A stretch of 64,000 bases of DNA, taken from positions 1,488,001 through 1,552,000 of the forward strand of contig CATKHW010000562.1 in NCBI GenBank assembly GCA_949752795.1. Direction: 5' to 3'. The notes under the pieces were generated by a model. The model was not told the origin of the DNA. It was given only the letters and a program-made list of their open reading frames with translations, and searched no databases. The stretch's first letter is position 1, and the number at the start of each line of letters is the position of its first letter. Below, piece after piece: positions 1 to 12,600 of this stretch. This DNA comes from Hyperoodon ampullatus. Its lineage: Eukaryota > Chordata > Mammalia > Artiodactyla > Ziphiidae. The translations under genes were made by a program, and so were the position numbers.

Positions 1-8
1 TCTGAATA

Positions 9-933
9 TATTCAAATAAAGGCCATACACACTTTTTATCCAACCAAACAGGTGGGCACTGGAAATCAATATCACAAAATGTATCACTTCACATCAGTCA
101 GAAGGGCCATCCACATAAAGTGTAAACACCAGAAATGCAGGACAGGGCGAGGAGAAAAGGGAGCCCTGTGAGGCTGATAGTGGAAATGTAATTTGCCAAC
201 GGCCACTCTGGAGAAGTGTATTGTGTTTGCTAAAACATCTAAAAAATGAGCTACAGAGCATAGGGCACTTGCACTCATGGGCGTGTACCTTGGGAAAAAC
301 AAAAATCGACAGAAAACAGGCACCCGAACGTTTACCACCTCTCTGTTAAAAAGGGCCTCAACTTGGATATAACCTAAATGTCCCTGGAAGGATAAAATGG
401 ATAAAAGAGATGGGGTACTTATGTAGAGTGGAATATTACTCATCCAGAAATCAATGAAATAAGGCCAGTTGTAACAACTCTGGAGGAGTTACATACGATC
501 ATTCTAAGTGACATATGTCAGAAAGAAAAAGACACATATCATAAGATGTCACTTAAAGGTGGAATCAAAAATGGCTACACATGAAATAAATTACAAAACA
601 GAAACATAGTCAAATATGTAGAAAATAGACATAAGGCTGCTAAATGGGAAAGGTGGGGAATGGTGAGGTATTATCCAGGAGGTTGAAATTAGCAAAGATA
701 CCATTCCAAGTACCAAATTGAATAACTGACAAGGCCTACACGGTACCTCAAAGAACTGCACTCAGCCCACTCAAGTCACTGGAAAATAATACATATGACT
801 GGTAAGCATCTGAAAAAGAAGTTATTGTTGTCTCTCAGTACATGAATCAAGTGGATGTACAGCAGCAAAAAACAGAGCTTTGAAAATCAGCTGTAATCAA
901 TATAAAAATAAATTTAAAACTATTTATAAAAAC
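9..933 (+). mobile_element. LINE-1 3' fragment (ORF2 tail plus 3' UTR), best preserved copy
   Basis: Bases 90-190 resemble the L1 ORF2 region that encodes the MQIKTTxRYH-type motif and the following Cys/Trp-rich segment. Bases 415-545 resemble the end of ORF2 (TGGAATATTACTCA near 429, then an AAGTGACATATGTCAGAAAGA-like stretch near 509). Bases 545-930 follow the 3' UTR order known from artiodactyl/cetacean L1, with a GAATCAAGTGGATGTACAGC stretch at 846-865 and an A-rich end. The reading frame is broken by stops and shifts. The element is truncated at its 5' end at the palindrome centre. The subfamily cannot be named without a search. Confidence 0.75.
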
Positions 934-1759
934 AGTGAGACAGACAAAAATTCTTACAACTTTTGTTGAAGGGCTACGATGTAACATGGATTGAACACAT
1001 GTAGATCCACAGCAGGATGATTATATAAGGCTGGAAGCTATGCACGCTAAGAGATGTTAGAGAGGCTGGGTGAGGAAATGCAGACCTTTTAAAGTAATAC
1101 TGCCTGGTACCCATTCCATGGGTCCCAAATCTGCAGGTTCAAGGGAATCTTCTGACAGCGAAAACATGCCTGGGAAACCGAGATGAATGTACACCGTGTG
1201 CTCAGGAAAGGTGTCTAAAATGCACCTCATTTTTGATCTCCTGGTGCTGGGGTTCGCCATTCCAGCCACATTACTAACAATTTCCCCAGTTGGAGGATCA
1301 GCACCTTTAACCTCCTGTTTTACACAGTTTGCAATTTGTGCAGAGGATAAATGGGAAGAGGGGGAACCAATGAGAGATTAGCTGTAGGACTTTTGACAGG
1401 CACATGTCACTCTAATTTCCCATTAGGAAGAAGAATTAACCAAAGGCTCAGCCTGCCTCCCCAGAACCAGAATAGGGCCAGAAGTAATCCAATGGTTTGG
1501 CGGCCAGCTCACAAAAAAAGCGAGTTGCAAAATGGAGCTCAGGAGCAGACAATTCAAATACCTGCAAAGATATAAATGATAACCAACGTCCAAAAATATA
1601 TTCAGGTAAGGTAACGAAGAGGATCTGAATGAGAGGCAGAGTTGCAGGAAACAGATTTCAAAAGGTAGATTGTACTCACATTTAAAGCATATGAAAAGCA
1701 GCAGAATTTCTAAAATGAGGCGGTTGGGCAAAAGGGTGTATGCATTTTTTTCGTGAATA
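9..1759 (+). repeat. Satellite monomer m1, divergent outer copy
   Basis: This is a 1751-bp monomer measured between the palindrome centre at 8/9 and the next at 1759/1760. It aligns by eye with all later monomers but is the most diverged, and several stretches (for example around 540-600 and 800-900) look more like a typical L1 3' UTR than the later monomers do. It carries the same order of parts: L1 ORF2 tail, 3' UTR, A-rich end near 930, then about 800 bp of non-L1 sequence. It looks like the old edge of the array or a relic monomer. Confidence 0.85.
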
Positions 1760-1796
1760 TCTTCAGGAAAAAAACACATGCAGAGATTTTGTCCAA
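1723..1796. repeat. Imperfect palindrome at m1/m2 boundary
   Basis: This is the inverted repeat centred at 1759/1760 (core GAATATCTTC). The arms contain recognisable but mutated matches, such as the GTTGGGC side against the GTCCAAC side. It shows that the inversion predates the homogenised part of the array. Confidence 0.65.
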
Positions 1797-3518
1797 CCAA
1801 GCAAGAGGGAAATGCAAATCCGCACAACAAAGAAGTCTCAATTTCCACTGCTTAGAAAGGCCATCCAAAAAATGTGTACAAACCAGAAATGCAGGAGAGG
1901 CCATGGAAAACAGGGAGCCTAGTCACGCTGATGGGTGGGGTATAAATATCCAAGAGCCACTCTGAAGAAGTGTATGCTGCTTTTAAAACATCTAAAATAC
2001 AAAGCCCCGGAGCAAGGGGACTTCAACTCATGGACATATAACTTGGGAAGACTAAATGTCAATAAGACACAGGCACCCCAAAGTTTAGGGCTGCTCTGCA
2101 TACAAGAACCTCAACTTTGGTACACCTAAAATATCCCAGGAAAAAGAGAAATGCATAAAGAACTTGTGGTAATTTTGTACAACGGAATATCACTCAGACG
2201 TGAAATCAATGTATACAAGGCCAGTAGCAGCATAAAGAGTGGATTTAGGTATGATGATTTTAAGGGAAATTAGTCACACAGAAAAAGAATCTTATCATAA
2301 GATATCACTTATAGAGGGAATGTCAATATCACAACACATGAACTGAATTAGGAAAGAGAACAGAGTCTCACATTTAGCAAAAATCTCTTATGCCTGCTTC
2401 AGGGGAAAGGAGAGGTGGGGTGATGCATAAAACCAGAGTTTGATATTAGCACAGGTACCATTCCATAAACCAAATACAGAATAGACAAGACCTACACCTT
2501 CCTCAGTGAACGGGACTCAACACCCCTATGCCCCACAGAGGAATATATCTGACTACTAAGAATCTTAAAACCTATGTATTGATATGTCTCCGTAAGGGAA
2601 TCAATTGTGTCTAGACTGGCATAAACACGTCAGTGAAAATCAGCTCAACCCCATTATAAAAGTGAATTTCAAAAAACCCCAAAAAACAGCGAAATTCTTA
2701 CACAATTCCTTCAGCGTTTCTGATGAAACCTGGAATGACCCTATCTGCAAAGACAGCTGGATGAGACATAAGGCTGGACACTTGGGACTGAGAGGACTGG
2801 TGAGATTGGGAGAGAAAATGCAGACCTTTTAAAGTAGTAAGGCATGCCACCATTCCATGTGTCCCAAATCTCCAGGTAGAAGGGTATATCACTACAATTA
2901 TAACATGTATGGGAAACCTAGAAAATGGACACCCTGTGATGGCGAAAGGTTTCTAAAACTCTCCTAATTTTTCCTCTCCTTGTGCTCCACTTTGGCATTC
3001 CAACTGCTTTACTATCAATCTCCCAACTTAGGAGAGTCAGCCCCTATAACCTCCTGGTTCGCACAGTTTGCTAATTGTGCAGAGGATGAAAGGGAAGAGG
3101 GAGAACCAATCAGAGAGTAGATGTAGGCATTTGGAAGGTCACATGTCACTCTAAGTTCCCGGCAGGAAGAAGAATTAACCAAAGCCTCAACCACCCACAG
3201 GGAACCAATATAGCGACCCCTGGAACCAGTATAGGTCCTGAAGCAAAATTGTGGATTTGCGGCCAGCTCACAAAGATGGGATTTGAAAATTGGAGCTCAG
3301 GGGCACAGCAATTCACAAACCTGCAGACTTATAAAGGACTACTCTCTTCCAAAAATCTGTTGAGGGAAGGCAATGAAGCGGACTTGAAAATGAGGCAGAA
3401 TTGCACAAAACATATTTCAAGAGGTAAATTGGAATCGCCTTTAAAGCACAGGAAAAACATCCCAACTTGGACAGAGATGCACTTGGCCAAAAAGGGCGTA
3501 TGCCTTTTCTCCTGAATA
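1760..3518 (+). repeat. Satellite monomer m2, divergent
   Basis: This is a 1759-bp monomer with all standard parts. The L1-derived part runs to about 2688, where the A-rich end lies. It is intermediate in divergence between m1 and the inner monomers, and it shares GAACTGAATTAGGAAAGAGA-type wording with the C/D subfamily. The extra 20 bp over the 1739-bp standard come from small scattered indels. Confidence 0.9.
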
Positions 3519-3555
3519 TATTCAGAAGAAAACGCATACGCCCTTTTTGGCCAAT
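3482..3555. repeat. Near-perfect palindrome at m2/m3 boundary
   Basis: The centre is at 3518/3519. Both GGCCAAAAAGGGCGTATG and its reverse complement are present. Mismatched pairs occur in the inner arms (TGCCTTTTC on the left, AGAAGAAAAC on the right). Confidence 0.9.
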
Positions 3556-3654
3556 CAAGCAAGCGTGCAATACAAATCCACACTACAAAGAATTGTCACT
3601 TACCACCGGTCAAAAGGGACATCCGAATATCTGTAAAAACCAGAAAGGCAAGAG
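3519..3654 (+). repeat. Satellite monomer m3, 5' stub cut by the minisatellite
   Basis: Only the first 136 bp of this monomer are present: the right palindrome arm and the start of the L1 ORF2 remnant. Similarity to other monomers stops just after AGAAAGGCAAGAG at about 3654. The monomer resumes at 19883, so phase 136-536 (about 400 bp) is missing. Confidence 0.85.
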
Positions 3655-6220
3655 AGAGATGGCAAGGGCATGAAGCAATGTGATCCCAGTGGTCATGGAG
3701 GATTGTGATGACAAGCGCATGGAGAATTGTGATGACAAGATTATGTACCATTTTGTTGACAAAGGCAAGGACCATTATGATGACAAGGTTCATGGAGCAC
3801 TGTGATGACAAGCATCACGGAGAATTGTGATTACAGGGGTCCTGGAGCATTGGGATGACAAGCGCATGGATCATTGTGATGACAATGGTCATGGAGCATT
3901 TTAATGACAAGAGTCCCGGATCATTGTGTTGTCAGGGTTCATGGAGCGTTGTGATGACAGTGGTCATGGAGCATTGTGATGACAAGGTACTGGAGCACTG
4001 TGATGAGAAGACCATGGAGCTTTGTGATGACAAGTCTCATGGAGCATTCTGATGAAAAGTGCCATGGAGCATTGTGATTACAGGGGTCTTGGAGCATTAT
4101 GATGACAAGGGCATGGAGCATTGGGATGAGAAGGCCATGGAGCGTTCTGATGACATGCATCATGGAGCTTTGTGATGACAAGGGCATGGAGCATTGTGAT
4201 TACAGTGGTCTTGGAGCACTGTGATGAAAAGGGCATGGATCATTTTTATGAAAAAGGCATGGAGCCTTGTCATGACAGGGTTCAAGGAGCAAACTGACAA
4301 CAAGTGTCAGGGAGCATTGTGATGACAAAGGTATTGAGTATTGTGATGACAAAGGTCATGGAGCATTGTGATGAGAAGACCATGGATAATTGTGATGACG
4401 AGCGTCATGGGGCGTTGTGATGATAAGTGTTATGGAACATATTGATCACAAGGATTTGGAGCATTGTGATGACAGAGGTCATGGAGCATTTTGGTTTCAT
4501 TGTGATGACAATAGCCTGAAGCATTATGATGATGGGCATGGTGCATTGTGATGACAGGGTTCATGGAGCATTGAGATGAAAAGGGGCATGGAGCATTGCG
4601 ATTACAGGAGTCTTGGAGCATTGTGATGACAAAGGCATGGAACATCGTGAATGAGAAGGCCATGGAGCATTCTGTTGACATGCGTCATGGAGCTTTGTGA
4701 TGACAAGGGCATGGAGCATTGTGATTACAGGGGTCTTGGAGCATTGTGATGACAAGGGTCATGGAGCCTTGTGATGACAAGGCTGTGGAACATTGTGATG
4801 GCAGGGGTCATGGAGCATTGTTATGACAGGGGTAATGGAGCATTGTGATGACAAGGGCATGGAACACTGTGATACATGGGTCATGGAGGATTGTAATGAG
4901 AAGCGCATGGAGCATTGTGATAAGAATGGCATCGAGCATTGTGATGAAAAGCATCATGGAGCCTGTGATGACAAGGGCATGGAACAATGTGATGAGAGGG
5001 TTCATGGAGCATTGTGATGACAATGGCATGCAGCATTGTGATGACAAGGGTCATTGAGCTTTGTGATGACAAAGGTCATGGAGCATTTTGATGACAAGGG
5101 TGTGGTGCATTCTGTTGTGAAGGGCAGGGAGCATTGTGATGACAGGGGTTATGGAACATTGTGATGTCAGGGGAATGAAGCATTGTGATGATAAAGGCAT
5201 GTAGCATTGTTGTGACAAGGGTCATGGAATATTGTGATGACAGGGGTGAGGGAGTATTGTGTTGACTAGTGATGGAACATTGTGATATCAGTGGTGAGAG
5301 AGCATTTTGATGAGAAGTGCATGGTGCAGTGTGATGACAAGGTTTATGGAGCATTGTGATGACAAAGATGTGGAGCATTGTGATGACAAGCGCATGGCAC
5401 ATTGTGATGCCATGGGTCATGGAGTATTGTGCTAACAAAGGCATTGAGCATTGGGATGACAAGGGTCACCGAGCATTGTGATGAAATGTTCATGGAGCGC
5501 TGTGGTGACAAAGGTCACAGAGCCTTGTGATGATGAGGGCATGAACCATTGTGATGACAAAGGTCATGAAGCATTGTGATGACTGGAGTCAGGGAGCATT
5601 GTGATGACAGGGGTCATAGAGCATTGTGATGAAAGGGCATGGAGCATTGTGATGACAGGGGCATGTTGCATTGGTTTGACAAGTTTCAGGGATTATTGTG
5701 ATGACAGTGGGCATGGAGCATTGTGATGACAAGGGCATGGAGCATTGTGATGAGAAGGTCATGGAGTATTGTGAAGAAGGGTGTCAGGGAGCATTGTGAT
5801 GACATATGTCATGGTCCATTGCGATGACAATGGAATGGAGCATTGTGATGCCAAGTGTCATGGAGGATTGTGATGACAAAGGTAATGGAGCATTTTGATG
5901 ACAAGCGCTTGGAGCATTGTGATGACAAGGGTCATGGAGCATTGTGATAACAAGGGCCATTGAGAATTTTGATGACATGTTCATGAAGCATTGTGATTAC
6001 AATCACATGGAGCTTGCTGTGACAGGGATCATGGAGCATTGCGATGACAAGTGCATAGAGAATTGTGATGACAAAGCATGTAACACTGTGATGAAAAGCA
6101 TCATGGAGCACAGTGATGCCAAGAACGTGGAGAATTGTGATGACAGGGGACATGGAGCATTGTAATGACCAGGGCATGGAGTATTGTGATGGCAAGACCG
6201 TGGAGCATTGTGATGAGAAG

Positions 6221-7072
6221 ACCATGGATAATTGTGATGATGAGCGTCATGGAGCACTGTAATGACAAGGGGTATGGAGCATTGTGATAACAGGGGTCAT
6301 GGAGCATTGTGATGACAAGTTTCATGGAGCATTCTGATGACAAGCTTGTGGAGTATTTTGATGACAATGACATGGAGCATTTTGATGAAAATTGCATGGG
6401 GCATTGTGATGAAAAGACATGGAGCCTTTTCATGACAGTTTTCAGGGAGCTTTCTGACGACAAGTGTCAGGGACCATTGTGATGACAAAGGTCATGGAGA
6501 ATTGTGACGACAAGGACATGGAGTATTGTGATGACAAGCACATGGAGCTTGCTATGACGGGGTCATGGAGCATTGCGATGACAAGTGCATAGAGAATTGT
6601 GATGACAAAGCATGTAACACTGTGATGAGAAGTGTCATGGAGCATAGTGATGCCAAGATCGTGGACAATTGTGATGACAGGGGACATGGAGCATTGTGAT
6701 GACCAGGGCATGGAGCATTGCGATGGCAAGATCGTGGAGCATTGTGATGAGAAGACCATGGATAATTGTGATGACGAGGGTCTTGGAGCACTGTAATGAC
6801 AAGGGGTATAGAGCATTGTGATGACAGTGGTCATGGAGCATTGTGATGACCGGGGACATGGAGCATTGTGATGCCCAAGGCATGGAGCACTGTGATGGCA
6901 AGACCGTGGAGCATTGTGATGAGAAGACCATGGATAATTGTGATGAGGAGCATCATGGAACACTGTAATGACAAGGGGCATGGAGCATTGTGATGACAGG
7001 TGTCATGGAGCATTGTGATGAAAGGGGTCATGGATCATTGAGATGACAAGGGTCACGGAGCATTCTGATGAC
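6221..7072. repeat. Cluster of 172-bp blocks in the minisatellite
   Basis: A variant unit reading ACCATGGATAATTGTGATGA recurs at 6221, 6755 and 6927; the last two are 172 bp apart. Each is followed by the same order of variant units (ACTGTAATGACAAGG, a GACCAGG or similar unit, a GATGGCAAG unit). This identifies a block of seven units. Confidence 0.8.
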
Positions 7073-10000
7073 AAGCTTGTGGAGTATTGTGATGACAATG
7101 GCATGAAGCATTGTGATGAAAAGGGCATGGATCATTGTGATGAAAAAGGCATGGAGACTTGTCATGACAGGGTTCAATGAGCATACTGATGACAAGTGTC
7201 AGGGAGCATTGTGATGACAAGTGTATTGAGAATTGTGATGACAAAGGTCATAGAGCATTGTGATGAGAATTCCATGGATAATTGTGATGACCAGCGTCAT
7301 GGGGCGTTGTGATGACAAGTGTTATGGAACATTGTTATCACAAGGGTTTGGAGCATTGTGATGAGAGAGGTCATGGAGAATTTTGATTTCATTGTGATGA
7401 CAATAGCATGAAGCATTATGATGATGGGCATGGTGCATTGTGATGACAGGGTTCATGGAGCATTGAGATGAAAAGAGGCATGGATCATTGTAATAACAAG
7501 TGTCTTGGAGCATTGTGATGACAAGGGCATGGAGTATTGTGATGAGAAGGCCATGGAGCATTCTGAAGACATGCGTCAGGGAGCTTTGTGATGACATGGG
7601 CATGGAGCATTGTGATTACAGGGGTCTTGGAGCATTGTGATGACAAGGGTCATGGAGTCTTGTGATGACAAGGCCATAGAACATTGTGATGGCACGGGTC
7701 ATGGAGCATTGTTATGACAGGTGTAATGGAGCATTGTGATGACAAGGGCATGGAGCATTGGTCTGAAAAGTTTCATGGATTATTGTGATGAGAGTGAGCA
7801 TGGAGCATTGTGATGACAAGGGCACGGAACACAGTGATACATGTGTCATGGAGGATTGCAATGACAAGGGCATGGAGCATTGTGATGACAAGCGTCATGG
7901 AGCTTTGTGATGACAACGGCATGGAGCAATGTGATGAGAGGTTTCATGGAGCTTTGTGATGACAATGGCATGGAGCATTGTGATTCCAAGGGTCATGGAG
8001 CTTTGTGATGACATAGGCCATGGAGCATTTTGATGACAAGGTCGTGGTGCATTGTGATGAGAAGGGCAGGGAGCATTGTGATGACAGGGTCATGGAGCAA
8101 TTGGATGAAAAGGGTCATGGAACATTTTGATGACAGTGTTTATGGAACATTGTGATGTTAGGGGTCATGGAACATTGTGATGAAAAGGGTCATGGAGCAT
8201 TGTGATGACAGGGGTTATGGAACATTGTGATGTCAGGGGTCATGGAGCATTGTGATGATAAGAGCATGTAGCATTGTTGTGACAAGGGTCATGGAACATT
8301 GGGATGACAGGGTGGAGGGAGTATTGTGTTGACTAGTGATGGAACATTGTGATATCAGTGGTGAGAGAGCATTTTGATGAGAGGTGCATGGAGCATTGTG
8401 ATGACAAGGCTGTGGAGCATTGTGATGAGAAACGCAGGGCACATTGTGATGACATGGGTCATGGAACATTGTGCTGACAAACGCATGGAGCATTGTGATG
8501 ACAAGGTTTATGGAGCATTGTGATGACAACGATGTGGAGCATTGTGATGACAAGCGCATGGCACATTTGATGCCATGTGTCATGGAGTAATGTGCTGACA
8601 AAGGCATGGAGCATTGTGATGACAAGGGTCACCGAGCATTGTGATGAAATGTTCATGGAGTGTTGTGGTCACAAAGGTCACAGAGCCTTGTGATGACGAG
8701 GGCATGGACCATTGTGATGACAAAGGTCATGAAGCATTGTGATGACTGGAGTCACGGAGCATTGTGATGACAGGGGTCATAGAGCATTGTGATGAAAGGG
8801 CATGGAGCATTGTGATGACAGGGTCATGGAGCATTTTTCTGACAAGTTTCAGGGATTATTGTGATGACAGTGGGCATGGCGCATTGTGATGACAAGGGCA
8901 TGGAGCATTGTGATGAGAAGGTCATGGAGTATTGTGAAGAAGGGTGTCAGGGAGCATTGTGATGACATATGTCATGGTCTATTGCAATGACAATGGAATG
9001 TAGCATTGTGATGCCAAGTGTCATGGAGGATTGTGATGACAAATGTAATGGAGCATTTTGATGACAAGGGCTTGGAGCATTGTGATGACAAGGTTCATGG
9101 AGCATTGTGATAACAAGGGCCATTGAGAATTTTGATGACATGTTCATGACGCATTGTGATGACAATCACATGGAGCTTGCTGTGACAGGGATCATGGAGC
9201 ATTGCGATGACAAGTGCATAGAGAATTGTGATGACAAAACATGTAACACTGTGATGAGAAGTATTATGGAGCATAGTAATGCCAAGAACGTGGAGAATTG
9301 TGATGACAGAGGACATGGAGCATTGTGATGACCGGGGCATGGAGCATTTTGCTGACAAGAGTGTGGTGCATTGTGATGAGAAGACCATGGATAATTGTGA
9401 TGACGAGCGTCATGGAGCACTGTAATGACAAGGGGTATAGAGCATTGTGATGACAGTGGTCATGGAGCATTGTGATGACCGGGGACATGGAGCATTGTGA
9501 TGACTGGGGACATGGAGCATTGTGATGACCAGGGCATGGAGCCTTGTGATGGCAATGTCGTGGAGCACTGTGATGAGAAGATCATGGATAATTGTGATGA
9601 CGAGTGTCATGGAGCACTGTAATGACAAGGGGTATAAAGCATTGTGATGACAGTGGTCATGGAGCATTGTGATGACCGGGGACATGGAGCATTGTGATGC
9701 CCAAGGCATGGAGCACAGTGATGGCAAGACCGTGGAGCATTGTGATGAGAAGACCATGGATAATTGTGATGAGGAGCGTCATGGAGCACTGTAATGACAA
9801 GTGGTATGGAGCCTTGTGATGACAGGGGTCATGGAGCATTGTTATGACAGTGGTCATGGAGCATTGTGATGACAAGGGTCATGGAGCATTTTGATGACAA
9901 GGTCGTGGAGCATTGTGATGAGAAGACCATGGACAATTGTGATTACGACTGTCATGGAGCACTGTAATGACAAGCGCTATGGAGCATTGTGATGACAGGG

Positions 10001-10218
10001 GTCATGGAGCATTGTGATGACTGGGGACATGGAGCATTGTGATGACCAGGGCATGGAGCATTGTGATGGCAAGACCGTGGAGCACTGTGATGAGAAGACC
10101 ATGGATAATTGTGATGACGAACATCATGGAGCACTGTAATGACAAGGGGCATGGAGCATTGTGATGACAGGGGCCATGGATCATTGAGATGAAAAGTGTC
10201 ACGGAGCATTCTGATGAC
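7073..10218. repeat. Minisatellite super-repeat, copy 1 (3146 bp)
   Basis: This copy is measured from the AAGCTT at 7073 to the equivalent AAGCTT at 10219. Rare variant units recur in the same order in the next copy: TTTTGATTTCATTG at 7381 and 10527, a GGTCTGAAAAGTTTC unit at 7760 and 10905, and GACATATGTCATGG at 8964 and 11888. The copy ends with five ACCATGGATAA-type units (9384, 9581, 9753, 9926, 10098) spaced 197, 172, 173 and 172 bp. Confidence 0.85.
9384..10218. repeat. Run of 172-bp heptamer blocks
   Basis: The ACCATGG/ATCATGG marker unit occurs at 9384, 9581, 9753, 9926 and 10098. The spacing of 172-173 bp equals seven minisatellite units; the first interval (197) is one 25-bp unit longer. 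Neighbouring blocks are nearly identical in variant order, which shows that expansion took place in steps of seven units. Confidence 0.85.
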
Positions 10219-12600
10219 AAGCTTCTGGAGTATTGTGATGACAATGGCATGGAGCATTGTGATGAAAAGGGCATGGATCATTGTGATGAAAAAGGCATGG
10301 AGACTTGTCATGACAGGGTTCAATGAGCATACTGATGACAAGTATCAGGGAGCATTGTGATGACAAGTGTATTGAGAATTGTGATGACAAAGGTCATGGA
10401 GCATTGTGATGAGAAGTCCATGGATAATTGTGATGACCAGCGTCATGGGGCGTTGTGATGACAAGTGTTATGGAACATTGTGATCACAAGGGTTTGGAGC
10501 ATTGTGATGAGAGAGGTCATGGAGAATTTTGATTTCATTGTGATGACAATAGCATGAAGCATTATGATGATGGGCATGGTGCATTGTGATGACAGGGTTC
10601 ATGGAGCATTGAGATGCAAAGAGGCATGGATCATTGTAATAACAAGGGTCTTGGAGCATTGTGATGACAAGGGCATGGAGTATTGTGATGAGAAGGCCAT
10701 GGAGCATTCTGATGACATGCGTCAGGGAGCTTTGTGATGACATGGGCATGGAGCATTGTGATTACAGGGGTCTTGGAGCATTGTGATATCAAGGGCCATG
10801 GAGTCTTGTGATGACAAGCCGTAGAACATTGTGATGGCATGGGTCATGGAGCATTGTTATGACAGGTGTAATGGAGCATTGTGATGACAAGGGCATGGAG
10901 CATTGGTCTGAAAAGTTTCATGGATTATTGTGATGAGAGTGAGCATGGAGCATTGTGATGACAAGGGCACGGAACACAGTGATACATGTGTCATGGAGGA
11001 TTGCAATGACAAGGGCATGGAGCATTGTGATGACAAGCGTCATGGAGCTTTGTGATGACAACGGCATGGAGCAATGTGATGAGAGGTTTCATGGAGCTTT
11101 GTGATGACAATGGCATGGAGCATTGTGATTCCAAGGGTCATGGAGCTTTGTGATGACATAGGCCATGGAGCATTTTGATGACAAGAGTGTGGTGCATTGT
11201 GATGAGAAGGGCAGGGAGCATTGTGATGACAGGGTCATGGAGCAATTGGATGAAAAGGGTCATGGAACATTTTGATGACAGTGTTTATGGAACATTGTGA
11301 TGTTAGGGGTCATGGAGCATTGTGATGACAAGGCTGTGGAGCATTGTGATGAGAAACGCAGGGCACATTGTGATGACATGGGTCATGGATCATTGTGCTG
11401 ACAAACGCATGGAGCATTGTGATGACAAGGTTTGTGGAGCATTGTGATGACAACGATGTGGAGCATTGTGATGACAAGCGCATGGAATATTTGATGCCAT
11501 GTGTCATGGAGTAATGTGCTGACAAAGGCATGGAGCATTGTGATGACAAGGGTCACCGAGCATTGTGATGAAATGTTCATGGAGTGTTGTGGTCACAAAG
11601 GTTACAGATCCTTGTGATGACGAGGGCATGGACCATTGTGATGACAAAGGTCATGAAGCATTGTGATGACTGGAGTCACGGAGCATTGTGATGACAGGGG
11701 TCATAGAGCATTGTGATGAAAGGGCATGGAGCCTTGTGATGACAGGGTCATGGAGCATTTTTCTGACAAGTTTAATGGATTATTGTGATGACAGTGGGCA
11801 TGGCGCATTGTGATGGCAAGGGCATGGAGCACTGTGATGAGAAGGTCATGGAGTATTGTGAAGAAGGGTGTCAGGGAGCATTGTGATGACATATGTCATG
11901 GTCTATTGCAATGACAATGGAATGTAGCATTGTGATGCCAAGTGTCATGGAGGATTGTGATGACAAAGGTAATGGAGCATTTTGATGACAAGGGCTTGGA
12001 GCATTGTGATGACAAGGGTCATGGCGCATTGTGATAACAAGGGCCATTGAGAATTTTGATGACATGTTCATGAAGCATTGTGATGACAATCACATGGAGC
12101 TTGCTATGACAGGGGTCATGGAGCATTATGATGACAAGTGCATAGAGAATTGTGATGACAAAACATGTAACACTGTGATGAGAAGTATCATGGAGCATAG
12201 TGATGCCAAGAACGTGGAGAATTGTGATGACACGGGACATGGAGCATTGTGATGACCAGGTCATGGAGCATTGTGATGGCAAGACTGTGGAGCATTGTGA
12301 TGAGAAGACCATGGATAATTGTGATGACGAGCGTCATGGAGCACTGTAATGACAAGGGGTATGGAGCATTTTGATGACAGGGGTAATGGAGCATTGTGAT
12401 GACTGGGGACATGGAGCATCGTGATGACCAAGGCATGGGGCATTGTGAGGGCAAGACCGTGGGGCATTGTGATGAGAAGACCATGGATAATTGTGATGAC
12501 GAGCGTCATGGAACACTGTAATGACAAGGGGTATGGAGCATTGTGATGACAGGGGTCATGGAGCATTCTGAAGACAATGATCATGGAGCATTCTGATGAC
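10219..12600. repeat. Minisatellite super-repeat, copy 2 (2382 bp, internally shortened)
   Basis: This copy matches the one at 7073-10218 with an offset of 3145-3146 up to about 11320, then with an offset of 2924. It therefore lacks 221 bp that correspond to about 8171-8391. It also has only two ACCATGG marker units at its end (12308, 12480), against five in copy 1. Confidence 0.85.

Noticed and set aside
6442..6981. Long minus-strand ORF (179 codons) and dozens like it
   Set aside because: They are translations of the 24-bp tandem unit, which is stop-free in five of six frames. Frames shift at every 25-bp unit and no conserved start or domain is present.
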